A DNA stretch of 64,000 nt, taken from the NCBI RefSeq assembly GCF_029227915.1, contig NC_079877.1, positions 1,178,001 through 1,242,000 of the forward strand, in the 5' to 3' direction. The position numbers were made by a program, and so were the translations under genes. Below the pieces are notes generated by a model that worked only from the letters and a program-made list of their open reading frames with translations, did no database searches and was not told the DNA's origin. The DNA is from Hydractinia symbiolongicarpus. Lineage: Eukaryota; Cnidaria; Hydrozoa; Anthoathecata; Hydractiniidae. Shown here in pieces: positions 39,101-48,757 of the stretch; position 1 is the first letter of the stretch; each line of letters opens with the position of its first letter.

Positions 39101-42100
39101 AACTCATTTCCAGAACGATTTTTTAAAATATTTTTTCAGCACTAAAGCGCATGTGACTTGTAGTTTTCCAAAATGTTTTCATTTTTGATGAGACGCTGAA
39201 TAAAAGAAGTTTAATCGGCGGCAAACGAAAACCCGCGATTTCCCGTAAATCCCTGACTCGGCCCGTATAGTCAAAAGTATACAAAGAAAGTACCCAGGGA
39301 GTAAACTCATTTCCCGAACGATGTTTTAAATTAGGTTTTCACCACATAAACGCACGAGACTTGTAGTTTTTAAAAATATTTTCATTTTTGATGAGACGCT
39401 GAATAAAAGAAGTTTAATCGCCGGCAAACGAAAACCCGCGATTTCCCCTAAATCCCGGACACGACCCGTATGGTCAAAAGTATACAAAGAAAGTACCAAG
39501 GGAGTAAACTCATTTCCCGAACGAATTTTAAAACTAGGTTTTCACCACATAAACGCACGAGACTTGCAGTTTTTAAAAATGTTTACATTTTTGATGAGAC
39601 GCTGAATGAAAGAAGTTTAATCGCCGGCGAACGAAAACCCGCTATTTCCCCTAAATCCTGGACACGACCTGTATAGTCAAAAGTATACAAGGAAAGTACC
39701 CAGGGAGTAAACTCATTTCCCGAACGATTTTTTAAATTATTTTTTCACCAGTAAAACGCATGAGACTTGTAGTTTTTAAAAATGTTTTCATTTTTGATGA
39801 GACGCTGAATAAAAGAAGTTTAATCGCCGGAAAACGAAAACTTGCGATTTCCCGTAAATCCCGGACTCAGCCCGTATAGTCAAAAGTATACAAAGAAAGT
39901 ACCCAGGGAGTAAACTCATTTCCAGAACGATTTTTTAAAATATTTTTTCAGCACTAAAGCGCATGTGACTTGTAGTTTTCCAAAATGTTTTCATTTTTGA
40001 TGAGACGCTGAATAAAAGAAGTTTAATCGGCGGCAAACGAAAACCCGCGATTTCCCGTAAATCCCTGACTCGGCCCGTATAGTCAAAAGTATACAAAGAA
40101 AGTACCCAGGGAGTAAACTCATTTCCCGAACGATGTTTTAAATTAGGTTTTCACCACATAAACGCACGAGACTTGTAGTTTTTAAAAATATTTTCATTTT
40201 TGATGAGACGCTGAATAAAAGAAGTTTAATCGCCGGCAAACGAAAACCCGCGATTTCCCCTAAATCCCGGACACGACCCGTATGGTCAAAAGTATACAAA
40301 GAAAGTACCAAGGGAGTAAACTCATTTCCCGAACGAATTTTAAAACTAGGTTTTCACCACATAAACGCACGAGACTTGCAGTTTTTAAAAATGTTTACAT
40401 TTTTGATGAGACGCTGAATGAAAGAAGTTTAATCGCCGGCGAACGAAAACCCGCTATTTCCCCTAAATCCTGGACACGACCTGTATAGTCAAAAGTATAC
40501 AAGGAAAGTACCCAGGGAGTAAACTCATTTCCCGAACGATTTTTTAAATTATTTTTTCACCACTAAAACGCATGAGACTTGTAGTTTTCAAAAGTGTTTT
40601 CATTTTTGATGAGACGCTGAATAAAAGAAGTTTAATCGCCGGCAAACGAAAACCCGCGATTTCCCCAAAATCCTGGCCACAACCCGTATAGTCAAAAGTA
40701 TACAAAGAAAGTACCCAGGGAGTAAACTCATTTCCGAACGATTTTTTAAATTATTTTTTCACCACTAAAACCCATGAGACTTGTAGTGTTCAAAAATGTT
40801 TTCATTTTTGATGAGACGCTGAATAAATGGAGTTTAATCGCCGGCAAACGAAAACCCGCGATTTCCCGTAAATCCCGGGCTTGCCAAGTATAGTCGAATG
40901 TATATAAAGAAAGTACCCAGGGAGTAATCTCATTTGCCGAACGATTTTTTAAATTAATTTTTCACCACTAAAACGCAGAAGACATGTAGTTTTCAAAAAT
41001 GTTTTCAGTTTTGATGAGACGCTGAATAAAAGAAGTTTAATCGGCGGCAAACGAAAACCTGCGATTTCCCGTAAATCCCTGACTCGGCCCGTATAGTCAG
41101 AAGTATACAAAGAAAGTACCCAGGGAGTAAACTCATTTCCCGAACGATTTTTTAAATTATTTTTTCACCAGTAAAAGGCATGAAACATGTAGTTTTCAAA
41201 AATGTTTTCATTTTTGTTGAGACGCTGAATAAAAGAAGTTTAATCTCCGGCAAACGAAAACCCGCGATTTCCCCTAAATCCCGGACACGACCCGTATGGT
41301 CAAAAGTATACAAAGAAAGTACCCAGGGAGTAAACTCATTTCCCGAACGATTTTTTAAATTAGGTTCTCACCATATAAACGCACGAGACTTGTAGTTTTT
41401 AAAAATGTTTACATTTTTGATGAGACGCTGAATAAAAGAAGTTTAATCGCCGGCAAACGAAAACCCGCGATTTCCCGCAAATCACGGACTCGGCCCGTAT
41501 AGTCAAAAGTATACAAAGAAAGTACCCAGGAAGTAAACTCATTTCCCGAACGATTTTTTAAATTATTTTTTCACCACTAAAACGCATGAGACATGTAGTT
41601 TTCAAAAATGTTTTCAGTTTTAACGAGACAATGAATAAAAAAAGTTTAATCGCCGGCAAACGAAAACCCGCGATTTCCCGTAAATCCCGGGCTTGCCAAG
41701 TATAGTCGAATGTATATAAAGAAAGTACCCAGGGAGTAAACTCTTTTCCTGAACGATTTTTTAAATTAATTTTTCACCACTAAAACGACGAAAGACATGT
41801 AGTTTTCAAAAATGTTTTCAGTTTTGATGAGACGCTGAATAAAAGAAGTTTAATCGGCGGCAAACGAAAACCTGCGATTTCCCGTAAATCCCTGACTCGG
41901 CCCGTATAGTCAGAAGTATACAAAGAAAGTACCCAGGGAGTAAACTCATTTCCCGAACGATTTTTAAATTATTTTTTCACCAGTAAAACGCATGAGACAT
42001 GTAGTTTTCAAAAATGTTTTCATTTTTGATGAGACGCTGAATAAAAGAAGTTTAATCGCCGGCAAACGAAAACCCGCGATTTCCCCTAAATCCCGGACAC

Positions 42101-44200
42101 GACCCGTATAGTCAAAAGTATACAAAGAAAGTACCCAGGGAGTAAACTCATTTCCCGAACGATTTTTTAAATTATTTTTTCACCAGTAAAACGCATGAGA
42201 CATGTAGTTTTCAAAAATGTTTTCATTTTTGATGAGACGCTGAATAAAAGAAGTTTAATCGCCGGCAAACGAAAACCCGCGATTTCCCCTAAATCCCGGG
42301 CACGACCCGTATGGTCGAAAGTATACAAAGAAAGTACCCAGGGAGTAAACTCATTTCCCGAACGATTTTTTAAATTATTTTTTCACCAGTAAAACGCATG
42401 AGACTTGTAGTTTTTAAAAATGTTTTCATTTTTGATGAGACGCTGAATAAAAGAAGTTTAATCGCCGGAAAACGAAAACTTGCGATTTCCCGTAAATCTC
42501 GGACTCGGCCCGTATAGTCAAAAGTATACAAAGAAAGTACCCAGGGAGTAAACTCATTTCCAGAACGATTTTTTAAAATATTTTTTCAGCACTAAAGCGC
42601 ATGTGACTTGTAGTTTTCCAAAACGTTTTCATTTTTGATGAGACGCTGAATAAAAGAAGTTTAATCGGCGGCAAACGAAAACCCGCGATTTCCCGTAAAT
42701 CCCTGACTCGGCCCGTATAGTCAGAAATATACAAAGAAAGTACCCAGGGAGTAAACTCATTTCCCGAACGATGTTTTAAATTAGGTTTTCACCACATAAA
42801 CGCACGAGACTTGTAGTTTTTAAAAATATTTTCATTTTTGATGAGACGCTGAATAAAAGAAGTTTAATCGCCGGCAAACGAAAACCCGCGATTTCCCCTA
42901 AATCCCGGACACGACCCGTATGGTCAAAAGTATACAAAGAAAGTACCAAGGGAGTAAACTCATTTCCCGAACGAATTTTAAAACTAGGTTTTCACCACAT
43001 AAACGCACGAGACTTGTAGTTTTTAAAAATGTTTACATTTTTGATGAGACGCTGAATGAAAGAAGTTTAATCGCCGGCGAACGAAAACCCGCTATTTCCC
43101 CTAAATCCCGGACACGACCCGTATGGTCAAAAGTATACAAGGAAAGTACCCAGGGAGTAAACTCATTTCCCGAACGATTTTTTAAATTAGTTTTTCACCA
43201 CTAAAACGCATGAGACTTGTGGTTTTCAAAAGTGTTTTCATTTTTGATGAGACGCTGAATAAAAGAAGTTTAATCGCCGGCAAACGAAAACCCGCGATTT
43301 CCCCAAAATCCTGGCCACAACCCGTATAGTCAAAAGTATACAAAGAAAGTACCCAGGGAGTAAACTCATTTCCGAACGATTTTTTAAATTATTTTTTCAC
43401 CACTAAAACCCATGAGACTTGTAGTGTTCAAAAATGTTTTCATTTTTGATGAGACGCTGAATAAATGGAGTTTAATCGCCGGCAAACGAAAACCCGCGAT
43501 TTCCCGTAAATCCCGGGCTTGCCAAGTATAGTCGAATGTATATAAAGAAAGTACCCAGGGAGTAATCTCATTTCCCGAACGATTTTTTAAATTAATTTTT
43601 CACCACTAAAACGCAGAAGACATGTAGTTTTCAAAAATGTTTTCAGTTTTGATGAGACGCTGAATAAAAGAAGTTTAATCGGCGGCAAACGAAAACCTGC
43701 GATTTCCCGTAAATCCCTGACTCGGCCCGTATAGTCAGAAGTATACAAAGAAAGTACCCAGGGAGTAAACTCATTTCCCGAACGATTTTTTAAATTATTT
43801 TTTCACCAGTAAAACGCATGAAACATGTAGTTTTCAAAAATGTTTTCATTTTTGATGAGACGCTGAATAAAAGAAGTTTAATCGCCGGCAAACGAAAACC
43901 CGCGATTTCCCCTAAATCCCGGACACGACCCGTATGGTCAAAAGTATACAAAGAAAGTACCCAGGGAGTAAACTCATTTCCCGAACGATTTTTTAAATTA
44001 GGTTCTCACCATATAAACGCACGAGACTTGTAGTTTTTAAAAATGTTTACATTTTTGATGAGACGCTGAATAAAAGAAGTTTAATCGCCGGCAAACGAAA
44101 ACCCGCGATTTCCCGCAAATCCCGGACTCAGCCCGTATAGTCAAAAGTATACAAAGAAAGTACCCAGGAAGTAAACTCATTTCCCGAACGATTTTTTAAA
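36111..44200. repeat. Higher-order repeats with 1420-, 812- and 2638-bp spacing
   Basis: ACGAATTTTAAAACTAGG recurs at 38101, 39521, 40333 and 42971 (7, 4 and 13 monomers apart). AAATGGAGTTTAATC recurs near 38393, 40826 and 43464. The TAACGAGACAATGAATAAAAA variant recurs at about 41620 and 44258, an offset of 2638 bp, the same as ORF starts 41180 and 43818. A 94-codon open frame at 42920-43204 is a chance read-through across two monomers. Confidence 0.82.
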
Positions 44201-44452
44201 TTATTTTTTCACCACTAAAACGCATGAGACATGTAGTTTTCAAAAATGTTTTCAGTTTTAACGAGACAATGAATAAAAAAAGTTTAATCGCCGGCAAACG
44301 AAAACCCGCGATTTCCCCTAAATCCTGGCCACGACCCGTATAGTCAAAAGTATACAAAGAAAGTACCCAGGGAGTAAATTCATTTCCCGAACGATTTTTT
44401 AAATTATTTTTCACCACTAAAACGCATGAGACTTGTAGTTTTCAAAAATGTT

Positions 44453-44461
44453 TTCATTTTT
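44453..44461. repeat. Target-site duplication, left copy (TTCATTTTT)
   Basis: TTCATTTTT lies immediately before the LINE A tail (T-run on this strand) and is repeated at 47435-47443. The exact end is blurred because the duplicated T's merge with the tail; 9 bp is the minimum shared stretch. Confidence 0.75.
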
Positions 44462-44479
44462 TTTTTTTTTTTTTTTTTT
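44462..44479 (-). other. Poly(A) tail of the LINE (T-run on plus strand)
   Basis: T's run from 44457 to 44479 (23 in all). Five belong to the satellite CATTTTT, leaving about 18 as the A tail. The uninterrupted run suggests a fairly recent insertion, or slippage. Confidence 0.85.
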
Positions 44480-44784
44480 CGCCAAAAGAAATTTACATAC
44501 AACTATTTCAAAATTACAGATACAAGTTCTACATACACATAAGTACAGGCATAAATTTCTACATTAAGATATATATATATACATATATATATACATAACT
44601 GTATCACGTACGTAGAATAAAATGGCAGGAGTAAGTAGAAGACTATGCAGTCTTATCATCTCACACCTTACATAGCCGTCATTAAAAAGAGCGTCAAATA
44701 AAAATTGATAATTAAAAACTTAATAAAATATTAAATGTTATGTTAAATAAAAGAAAGCGTTTAATTATCACACGTAGTGTTGTT
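44480..44784 (-). other. LINE 3' UTR
   Basis: About 305 bp lie between the ORF2-type TGA and the A tail. It is AT-rich, with a TA-rich microsatellite and no ORF or recognisable RNA gene. The element's RNA 3' end, used for template recognition, would lie here. Confidence 0.8.
44569..44596. repeat. TA-rich microsatellite in LINE 3' UTR
   Basis: Two short (AT)n runs are separated by AC: a run of AT up to 44580, then ACATATATATATAC. This is a simple repeat likely to vary in length between element copies. Confidence 0.85.
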
Positions 44785-44973
44785 TCAGAAGAAGACTTGT
44801 TCGTTATTACTTCGTAACAGCTGATTTCTTAGTGCAATTTTAAATTGTTTTGTAGATGGAATGCTTTTTATCTCATCGTTTAGAAGCATGCTCCAGAGTT
44901 TTGGGCCTCGGTTTGATATTAAAAATTTTGTTACATTAGATATGATTTTTGGCCGAAGGAAATTATTACCTGA
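44785..44973 (-). pseudogene. ORF2 fragment 3: C-terminal end recovered in the shifted frame
   Basis: 62 codons plus TGA (44785-44787), out of phase by one base with fragment 2. The fragment reads SGNNFLRPKIISN, SNRGPKLWSML and TKQFKIALRNQLL. The RGPKLWN-like motif followed by an F-K-x-x-L-RNQLL helix is the usual end of CR1/L2/Jockey-type ORF2 proteins, directly after KYPTRF. One extra base in the T5 run of the coding strand explains the shift. It is too short to stand out in an ORF list but is clearly coding-derived. Confidence 0.82.
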
Positions 44974-45958
44974 AAAATCTAGTTGGATATTTATGTTTAA
45001 CTTTCTTAAATAATGTAATGAATATATTTGGTGCTATTAAATTTTTAATCTTATACATGAAAATAAGGACTTGAAAAATGTTTAGCTGACATACATTAAG
45101 AATACCCAGTTCTTTTAGCAGTGGTCTAGAATGGGAACATTTGTTCTGTCGTAATATAATCCTACTGGCATGTTTTTGCTGAATGTGCAGTTTTTTTAAT
45201 TTTGTTATATTAGTGCTACCCCATGCAATGTTTGCATAGTTTAAATAGCAGTGTATAAAGGAAAAATATATGCTTCTTAAGCAGTTCTTATTCAAAGCGA
45301 AACTGGCTTTATATAAGATTCCTAAGCTTTTGGAAACTTTGTTTTCCACTAATTTAATATGTTCTCTCCAAGTTAAATTTTCGTCTAGGAGAACTCCAAG
45401 AAATTTCATTGAATATTCTCTTCTTATGTTTACATGATCAATAACTAATCCAGGTAACCTAAGAGGTATTTTATCTTTTTTACTAAGTTTGTGAAAAAAG
45501 GTATATCTAGTTTTTGAAGTGTTAAGGGATAATTTATTCGCTTTAAACCAATCAGCCAATTTAGCCAATTCTAAGTTAGTGGTTTCAAAAAGTACGTTTA
45601 TATCTCTATGAGTAAAGAATAAATTTGTATCATCAGCAAATAAAATTGAATTTAAGACACTAGATGCTCTAAATATATCATTGATATAAATAAGAAACAA
45701 CATTGGCCCTAAAATTGACCCTTGAGGTACTCCACATGTTATAATCCTGTAGTTAGTATTTCCTTCATCATAAGAAATATATTGTTTTCTTTCGAAGAGG
45801 TAGTTATTGAACCATGTGAGATATGTATTTCTTATGCCATAATTTTTTAATTTTTCTAATAGAATCTCATGGTTGACTGTATCGAATGCCTTACTGAGAT
45901 CAATAAAGACCCCAATTGTAAATTTATTCTCATCAACGGCTTGAAATATTTCCTGACT
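44974..45958 (-). pseudogene. ORF2 fragment 2: RT catalytic core and thumb
   Basis: The frame continues unbroken from the TAG. Read directly from the complement, it encodes FIDLSKAFDTVNH (first catalytic Asp codon at 45899-45901), then CGVPQGSILGP (about 45704-45736), then MLFLIYINDIF and FADDTNLFF (FADD at 45629-45640). KLSLNTSKT and FLGVLLDENLTWREHI follow (primer-grip/thumb region), then the typical IYFSFIHCYLNYANIAWG. The 245-codon ORF often called here (44966-45703) starts at the internal Met of MLFLIY, which is not a real start. The frame meets TAA at 44966-44968 only because of the frameshift at 44973-44977. Confidence 0.92.
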
Positions 45959-47434
45959 CTACTGAATGATTGCGTGATCAGTTGAATGACCTGCTTGAAA
46001 TCCAAATTGCTTATTATACAAAATATCGTTATTGTTCAAGAAAGAATAAACCCTGTTGTACATGATTCTCTCTAAAATCTTCGAGAAGCAAGGGAGTATT
46101 GAAATTGGTCTGTAGTTACATACTTTACAAACCTCTCCTGCTTTAAAGACTGGGGCAACTCTAGCTATTTTTAACTTTTTAGGAACAATGCCTGTAATTA
46201 GAGATGAATTAAATATATGCAGTAGTGGAGATTTTAGTTCATTGAAACAGTTCTTTAAGACATTGCTGTTGATTTGATCAAAGCCAGGACTTTTGTTGAT
46301 TTGCAAAGAATGAAATGCTGCTTCTAGTTCCTCCTCACTTAGCTCTTTTTTCTCTATTTCATTATCATAATATGACAAATACGATTTAAAGGATTTTGTA
46401 CTGTGACCTATTTTCGACGCCAGGGTCGGCCCCACTTTAGTGAAAAAATTGTTAAATTCTTTAGCTATCAAAGATGGTTCTTCAATTTCATTTTCGTCGT
46501 TTACAAGTTTTAAAGGAAAATTATTACTTCTAATTTTTATTTTACCAATCACTTCCTTGATGATATTCCATGTTTTTCTTGCATTATGTTTGTATTTATT
46601 AATTTGTTCATTGAAGTAAAAATTCTTAGCACGCTTTTTTATCAATTCAAAAAGGTTTTTATAATTTTTGTACAGTGTTTCATTCCCGTAGGTTTTCTTT
46701 CTTAAATACTTTTCATATAGTTTTTGTTTTCTTCGGGAAGATTTTTGGAGGCCCCTAGTCATCCAGGGATTAAAGAATGTTTTGGTCTTAATAAACTTAA
46801 TTTCTTCTGGAAATGCCGCATCATAAGCTTCCAAAAAAATTTTCAGAAAGCTATCATATGCGTCATTTGCATCCGTTGCTTTTACCACGTCGTCCCATTT
46901 TACCTTAGCCAATAAATACTTAAATAATGTTATTGTATTTTCATTTATTTTTCGCTTTTTTATTTTTACATGGTTTGACTGTTTATCAAAGTTTGTATTG
47001 GACGTGATCAAGATGGGAAAATGATCAGAGATGTCTCTTTTGATAATACCCGAATGTAGTTCTTTGTCGCAAAATGAATTTGTTATGATGTGATCAATTA
47101 CTGTAGCGTTTTGTTTAGTTACCCGGGTTGGTTTATTTATGAGAGAAATATACCCACTTTGAAATATAAAGTTAAGGAAACACTGGATGTTTTTGCTTGT
47201 TTCGTAATCAAGTGTATTGAGGTTAAGATCCCCCACGAGGTATACTGCTTTGCTGGTGTTTTTATTGATCAATATAATAGGTTCAATTAACGTTTTAAAA
47301 TTATCAATTGATCCTGCAGGTTGCCTGTATATTACGCTCACAATGATGTTCGTTGTGGTTTTGTTCAGTATTTCTACACTTAATGACTCACAATCGTTAT
47401 TATTCACACATAGCTCTGTTCTTTTTTTATACAA
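45959..47434 (-). pseudogene. ORF2 fragment 1: endonuclease C-terminal part, linker, RT N-terminal part
   Basis: 491 codons from the truncation point to the TAG. Endonuclease motifs in order are YRQP (residues 36-39), GDLN (68-71, the catalytic Asp/Asn motif), IDHI (113-116) and SDHFPI (136-141). The upstream catalytic Asn and Glu motifs of APE endonucleases are missing, so roughly the first 100 residues of the domain are lost. Residues about 225-300 form a Lys-rich linker (SSRRKQKLYEKYLRKK, KTWNIIKEVIGK), as in many CR1/L2-like elements. RT begins at about 370: INKSPGFDQI (379-388), NYRPISILPCFSKILERI (440-457) and QFGFQAGHSTDHAI (476-489). The TAG follows directly after HAIIQ. The ORFs on the plus strand at 46724-47456 are antisense shadows. 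Confidence 0.92.
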
Positions 47435-47443
47435 TTCATTTTT
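47435..47443. repeat. Target-site duplication, right copy (TTCATTTTT)
   Basis: This is the second copy of the 9-bp duplication, followed by GATGAGACGCTGAATAAAAG, which continues the interrupted monomer. The inferred first nick is CATTTTT^GATGAG on the plus strand, giving a T-rich primer that can pair with the A tail. Confidence 0.78.
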
Positions 47444-48642
47444 GATGAGACGCTGAATAAAAGAAGTTTAATCGCCGGCAAACGAAAACCCGCGATTTCC
47501 CCTAAATCCTGGCCACGACCCGTATAGTCAAATGTATACAAAGAAAGTACTCAGGGAGTAAACTCAATTTTCGAACGATTTTTAAAATTATTTTTTCACC
47601 ACTAAAACGCATGAGATTTGTAGTTTTCAAAAATGTTTCCATTTTTGATGAGACGCTGAATAAAAGAAGTTTAATCGCCGGCAAACGAAAATCCGCGATT
47701 TCCCCTAAATCCCGGACTCGGCCCGTATAGTCAAAAGTATACAAAGAAAGTACCCAGGGAGTAAACTCATTTCTCGAACGATTTTTAAAATTATTTTTTC
47801 ACCACTAAAACGCATGAGACATGTAATTTTCAAAAATGTTTTCAGTTTTAACGAGACGCTGAATAAAAGAAGTTTAATAGCCGGCAAACGAAAACCCGCG
47901 ATTTCCCCTAAATCCTGGCCACGACCCGTATAGTCAAAAGTATACAAAGAAAGTACCCAGGGAGTAAACTCATTTCCCGAACGATTTTTTAAATTATTTT
48001 TTCACCATTAAAACGCATGAGACTTGTAGTTTTCAAAAATGTTTTCATTTTTGATGAGACGCTAAATAAAAGAAGTTTAATCGCCGGCAAACGAAAACCA
48101 GCGATTTCCCGTAAATCCCGGACTCGCCCCGTATAGTCAAAAGTATACAAAGAAAGTACCCAGGAAGTAAACTCATTTCCCGAACGATTTTTTAAATTAT
48201 TTTTTCACCACTAAAACGCATGAGACTTGTAGTTTTCAAAAATGTTTCCATTTTTGATGAGACGCTGAATAAAAGACGTTTAATCGCCGGCAAACGAAGA
48301 CGCGCGATTTCCCCTAAATCCTGGCCACGACCCGTATAGTCAAAAGTATACAAAGAAAGTACCCAGGGAGTAAACTCATTTGCCGAACGATTTTTTAAAT
48401 TATTTTTTCACCACTAAAACCCACGAGACTTGTAGTTTTCAAAAATGTTTTCATTTTTGATGAGACGCTGAATAAAAGAAGTTTAATAGCCGGCAAACGA
48501 AAACCCGCGATTTCCCCTAAATACTGGCCACGACCCGTATAGTCAAAAGTATACAAAGAAAGTACCCATGGAGTAAACTCATTTCCCGAACGATTTTTTA
48601 AATTATTTTTTCACCACTAAAACGCATGAGACTTGTAGTTTT

Positions 48643-48662
48643 CAAAAATGTTTTCATTTTTG
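48643..48662. other. Perfect dyad / hairpin in exemplar monomer
   Basis: CAAAAATG (48643-48650), a TTTT loop and CATTTTTG (48655-48662) form a perfect 8-bp inverted repeat. The element is present in most monomers. The variant GTTTACATTTTT (for example near 44045) keeps an 8-bp stem with a 2-nt loop, whereas class Q (CAGTTTAGATG) breaks the right arm. It could extrude as a cruciform or fold in satellite RNA; that is inference. Confidence 0.8.
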
Positions 48663-48739
48663 ATGAGACGCTGAATAAAAGAAGTTTAATCGCCGGCAAA
48701 CGAAAACCAGCGATTTCCCGTAAATCCCGGACTCGGCCT

Positions 48740-48757
48740 GTATAGTCAAAAGTATAC
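48740..48757. other. Second dyad GTATA-8 nt-TATAC in exemplar monomer
   Basis: GTATA at 48740-48744 pairs with TATAC at 48753-48757 across the loop GTCAAAAG. Most monomers reading CCGTATAGTCAAAAGTATAC have it. Class P monomers (GAATGTATATAAAG) and monomers with CCGTATGG or AGTATGCAAAG weaken or lose the pairing. Confidence 0.6.

Larger units (their letters stand above)
1..44461. repeat. 203-bp satellite array, left block (mixed subclasses, higher-order repeats)
   Basis: This is an uninterrupted head-to-tail array of about 203-bp monomers, all in one orientation. Adjacent ORF copies spaced exactly 203 bp apart (starts 33269 and 33472; 37122 and 37325) show the period directly. Every monomer repeats the same landmarks in order: TTTTTCACCAC, GCATGAGAC, a CAAAAATG dyad, GATGAGACGCTGAATAAAAG, AATCGCCGGCAAACGAAAAC, GCGATTTCCC, GTATAGTC, AAAGTATAC, GTACCCAGGGAGTAAACTC, and CGAACGATTTTTTAAATTA. 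Several subclasses differ by linked variants and recur at multi-monomer spacing, so the block is organised into higher-order repeats rather than simple tandem copies. There is no gene in this stretch. The short ORFs exist because 203 is not a multiple of three and a few monomer frames happen to be open. It is probably constitutive heterochromatin or centromere-associated DNA (inference). Confidence 0.97.
44462..47434 (-). mobile_element. 5'-truncated non-LTR retrotransposon (LINE), APE/RT type
   Basis: About 2.97 kb are inserted in a single satellite monomer, which continues in register on the far side. On the minus strand the order is endonuclease remnant, reverse transcriptase, a C-terminal region, a 3' UTR and a poly(A) tail, which is the gene order of APE-type LINEs. 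The 9-bp target-site duplications and the A tail show insertion by target-primed reverse transcription. The 5' end is truncated inside the endonuclease domain, so ORF1 and the N-terminal endonuclease are missing. The RT motifs resemble the CR1/L2/Jockey-related group; the exact clade is uncertain. With one stop and one frameshift, it is dead but apparently not ancient. Confidence 0.93.
44785..47434 (-). pseudogene. LINE ORF2 remnant: endonuclease-reverse transcriptase
   Basis: The full protein would nick target DNA (APE-like endonuclease) and copy the element's RNA into that nick (reverse transcriptase). The reading frame runs from the truncated 5' end at 47434 to 44785 and is broken twice: a TAG at 45959-45961 and a single-base shift in an A5 run (T5 on the coding strand) at 44973-44977. 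Between the breaks the frame is continuous; the two long open parts are in the same phase (the difference between 47434 and 45703 is divisible by three). No native start codon exists: the apparent first codon at 47432-47434 is TTG, and the frame stays open upstream into satellite. The RT catalytic motifs FID (near 45899), PQGS (near 45716-45727) and FADD (45629-45640) are all present, so the damage is confined to few sites. Confidence 0.92.

Noticed and set aside
1-44461. CRISPR array
   Set aside because: The repeats are 203 bp with no unique spacers between them, and the context is eukaryotic.
47432-47434. Apparent start codon of the LINE ORF at 47434
   Set aside because: The codon is TTG at the truncation junction, and the frame is open further upstream into satellite. 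The element lacks its real 5' end.
44462-47434. LTR retrotransposon or retrovirus
   Set aside because: There are no LTRs, protease or integrase. An APE-type endonuclease lies upstream of the RT, with a poly(A) tail and target-site duplication, as in LINEs.
44966-47434. Two separate genes (491-codon and 245-codon ORFs)
   Set aside because: Same phase, and the RT motifs run continuously across the gap; only one TAG separates them.
46724-47456. Plus-strand ORFs at 46724-46915, 47090-47290 and 47217-47456
   Set aside because: They lie antisense to the LINE endonuclease/RT frame, which has clear family motifs on the minus strand; the last one runs into satellite.
48661-48690. Hammerhead ribozyme core, because TGATGAG is followed by GAATAAA
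   Set aside because: The required C before TGATGA is T, the GAAA core reads GAAT, and I could not pair stems I-III around a GTC site. A covariance-model search would settle it.
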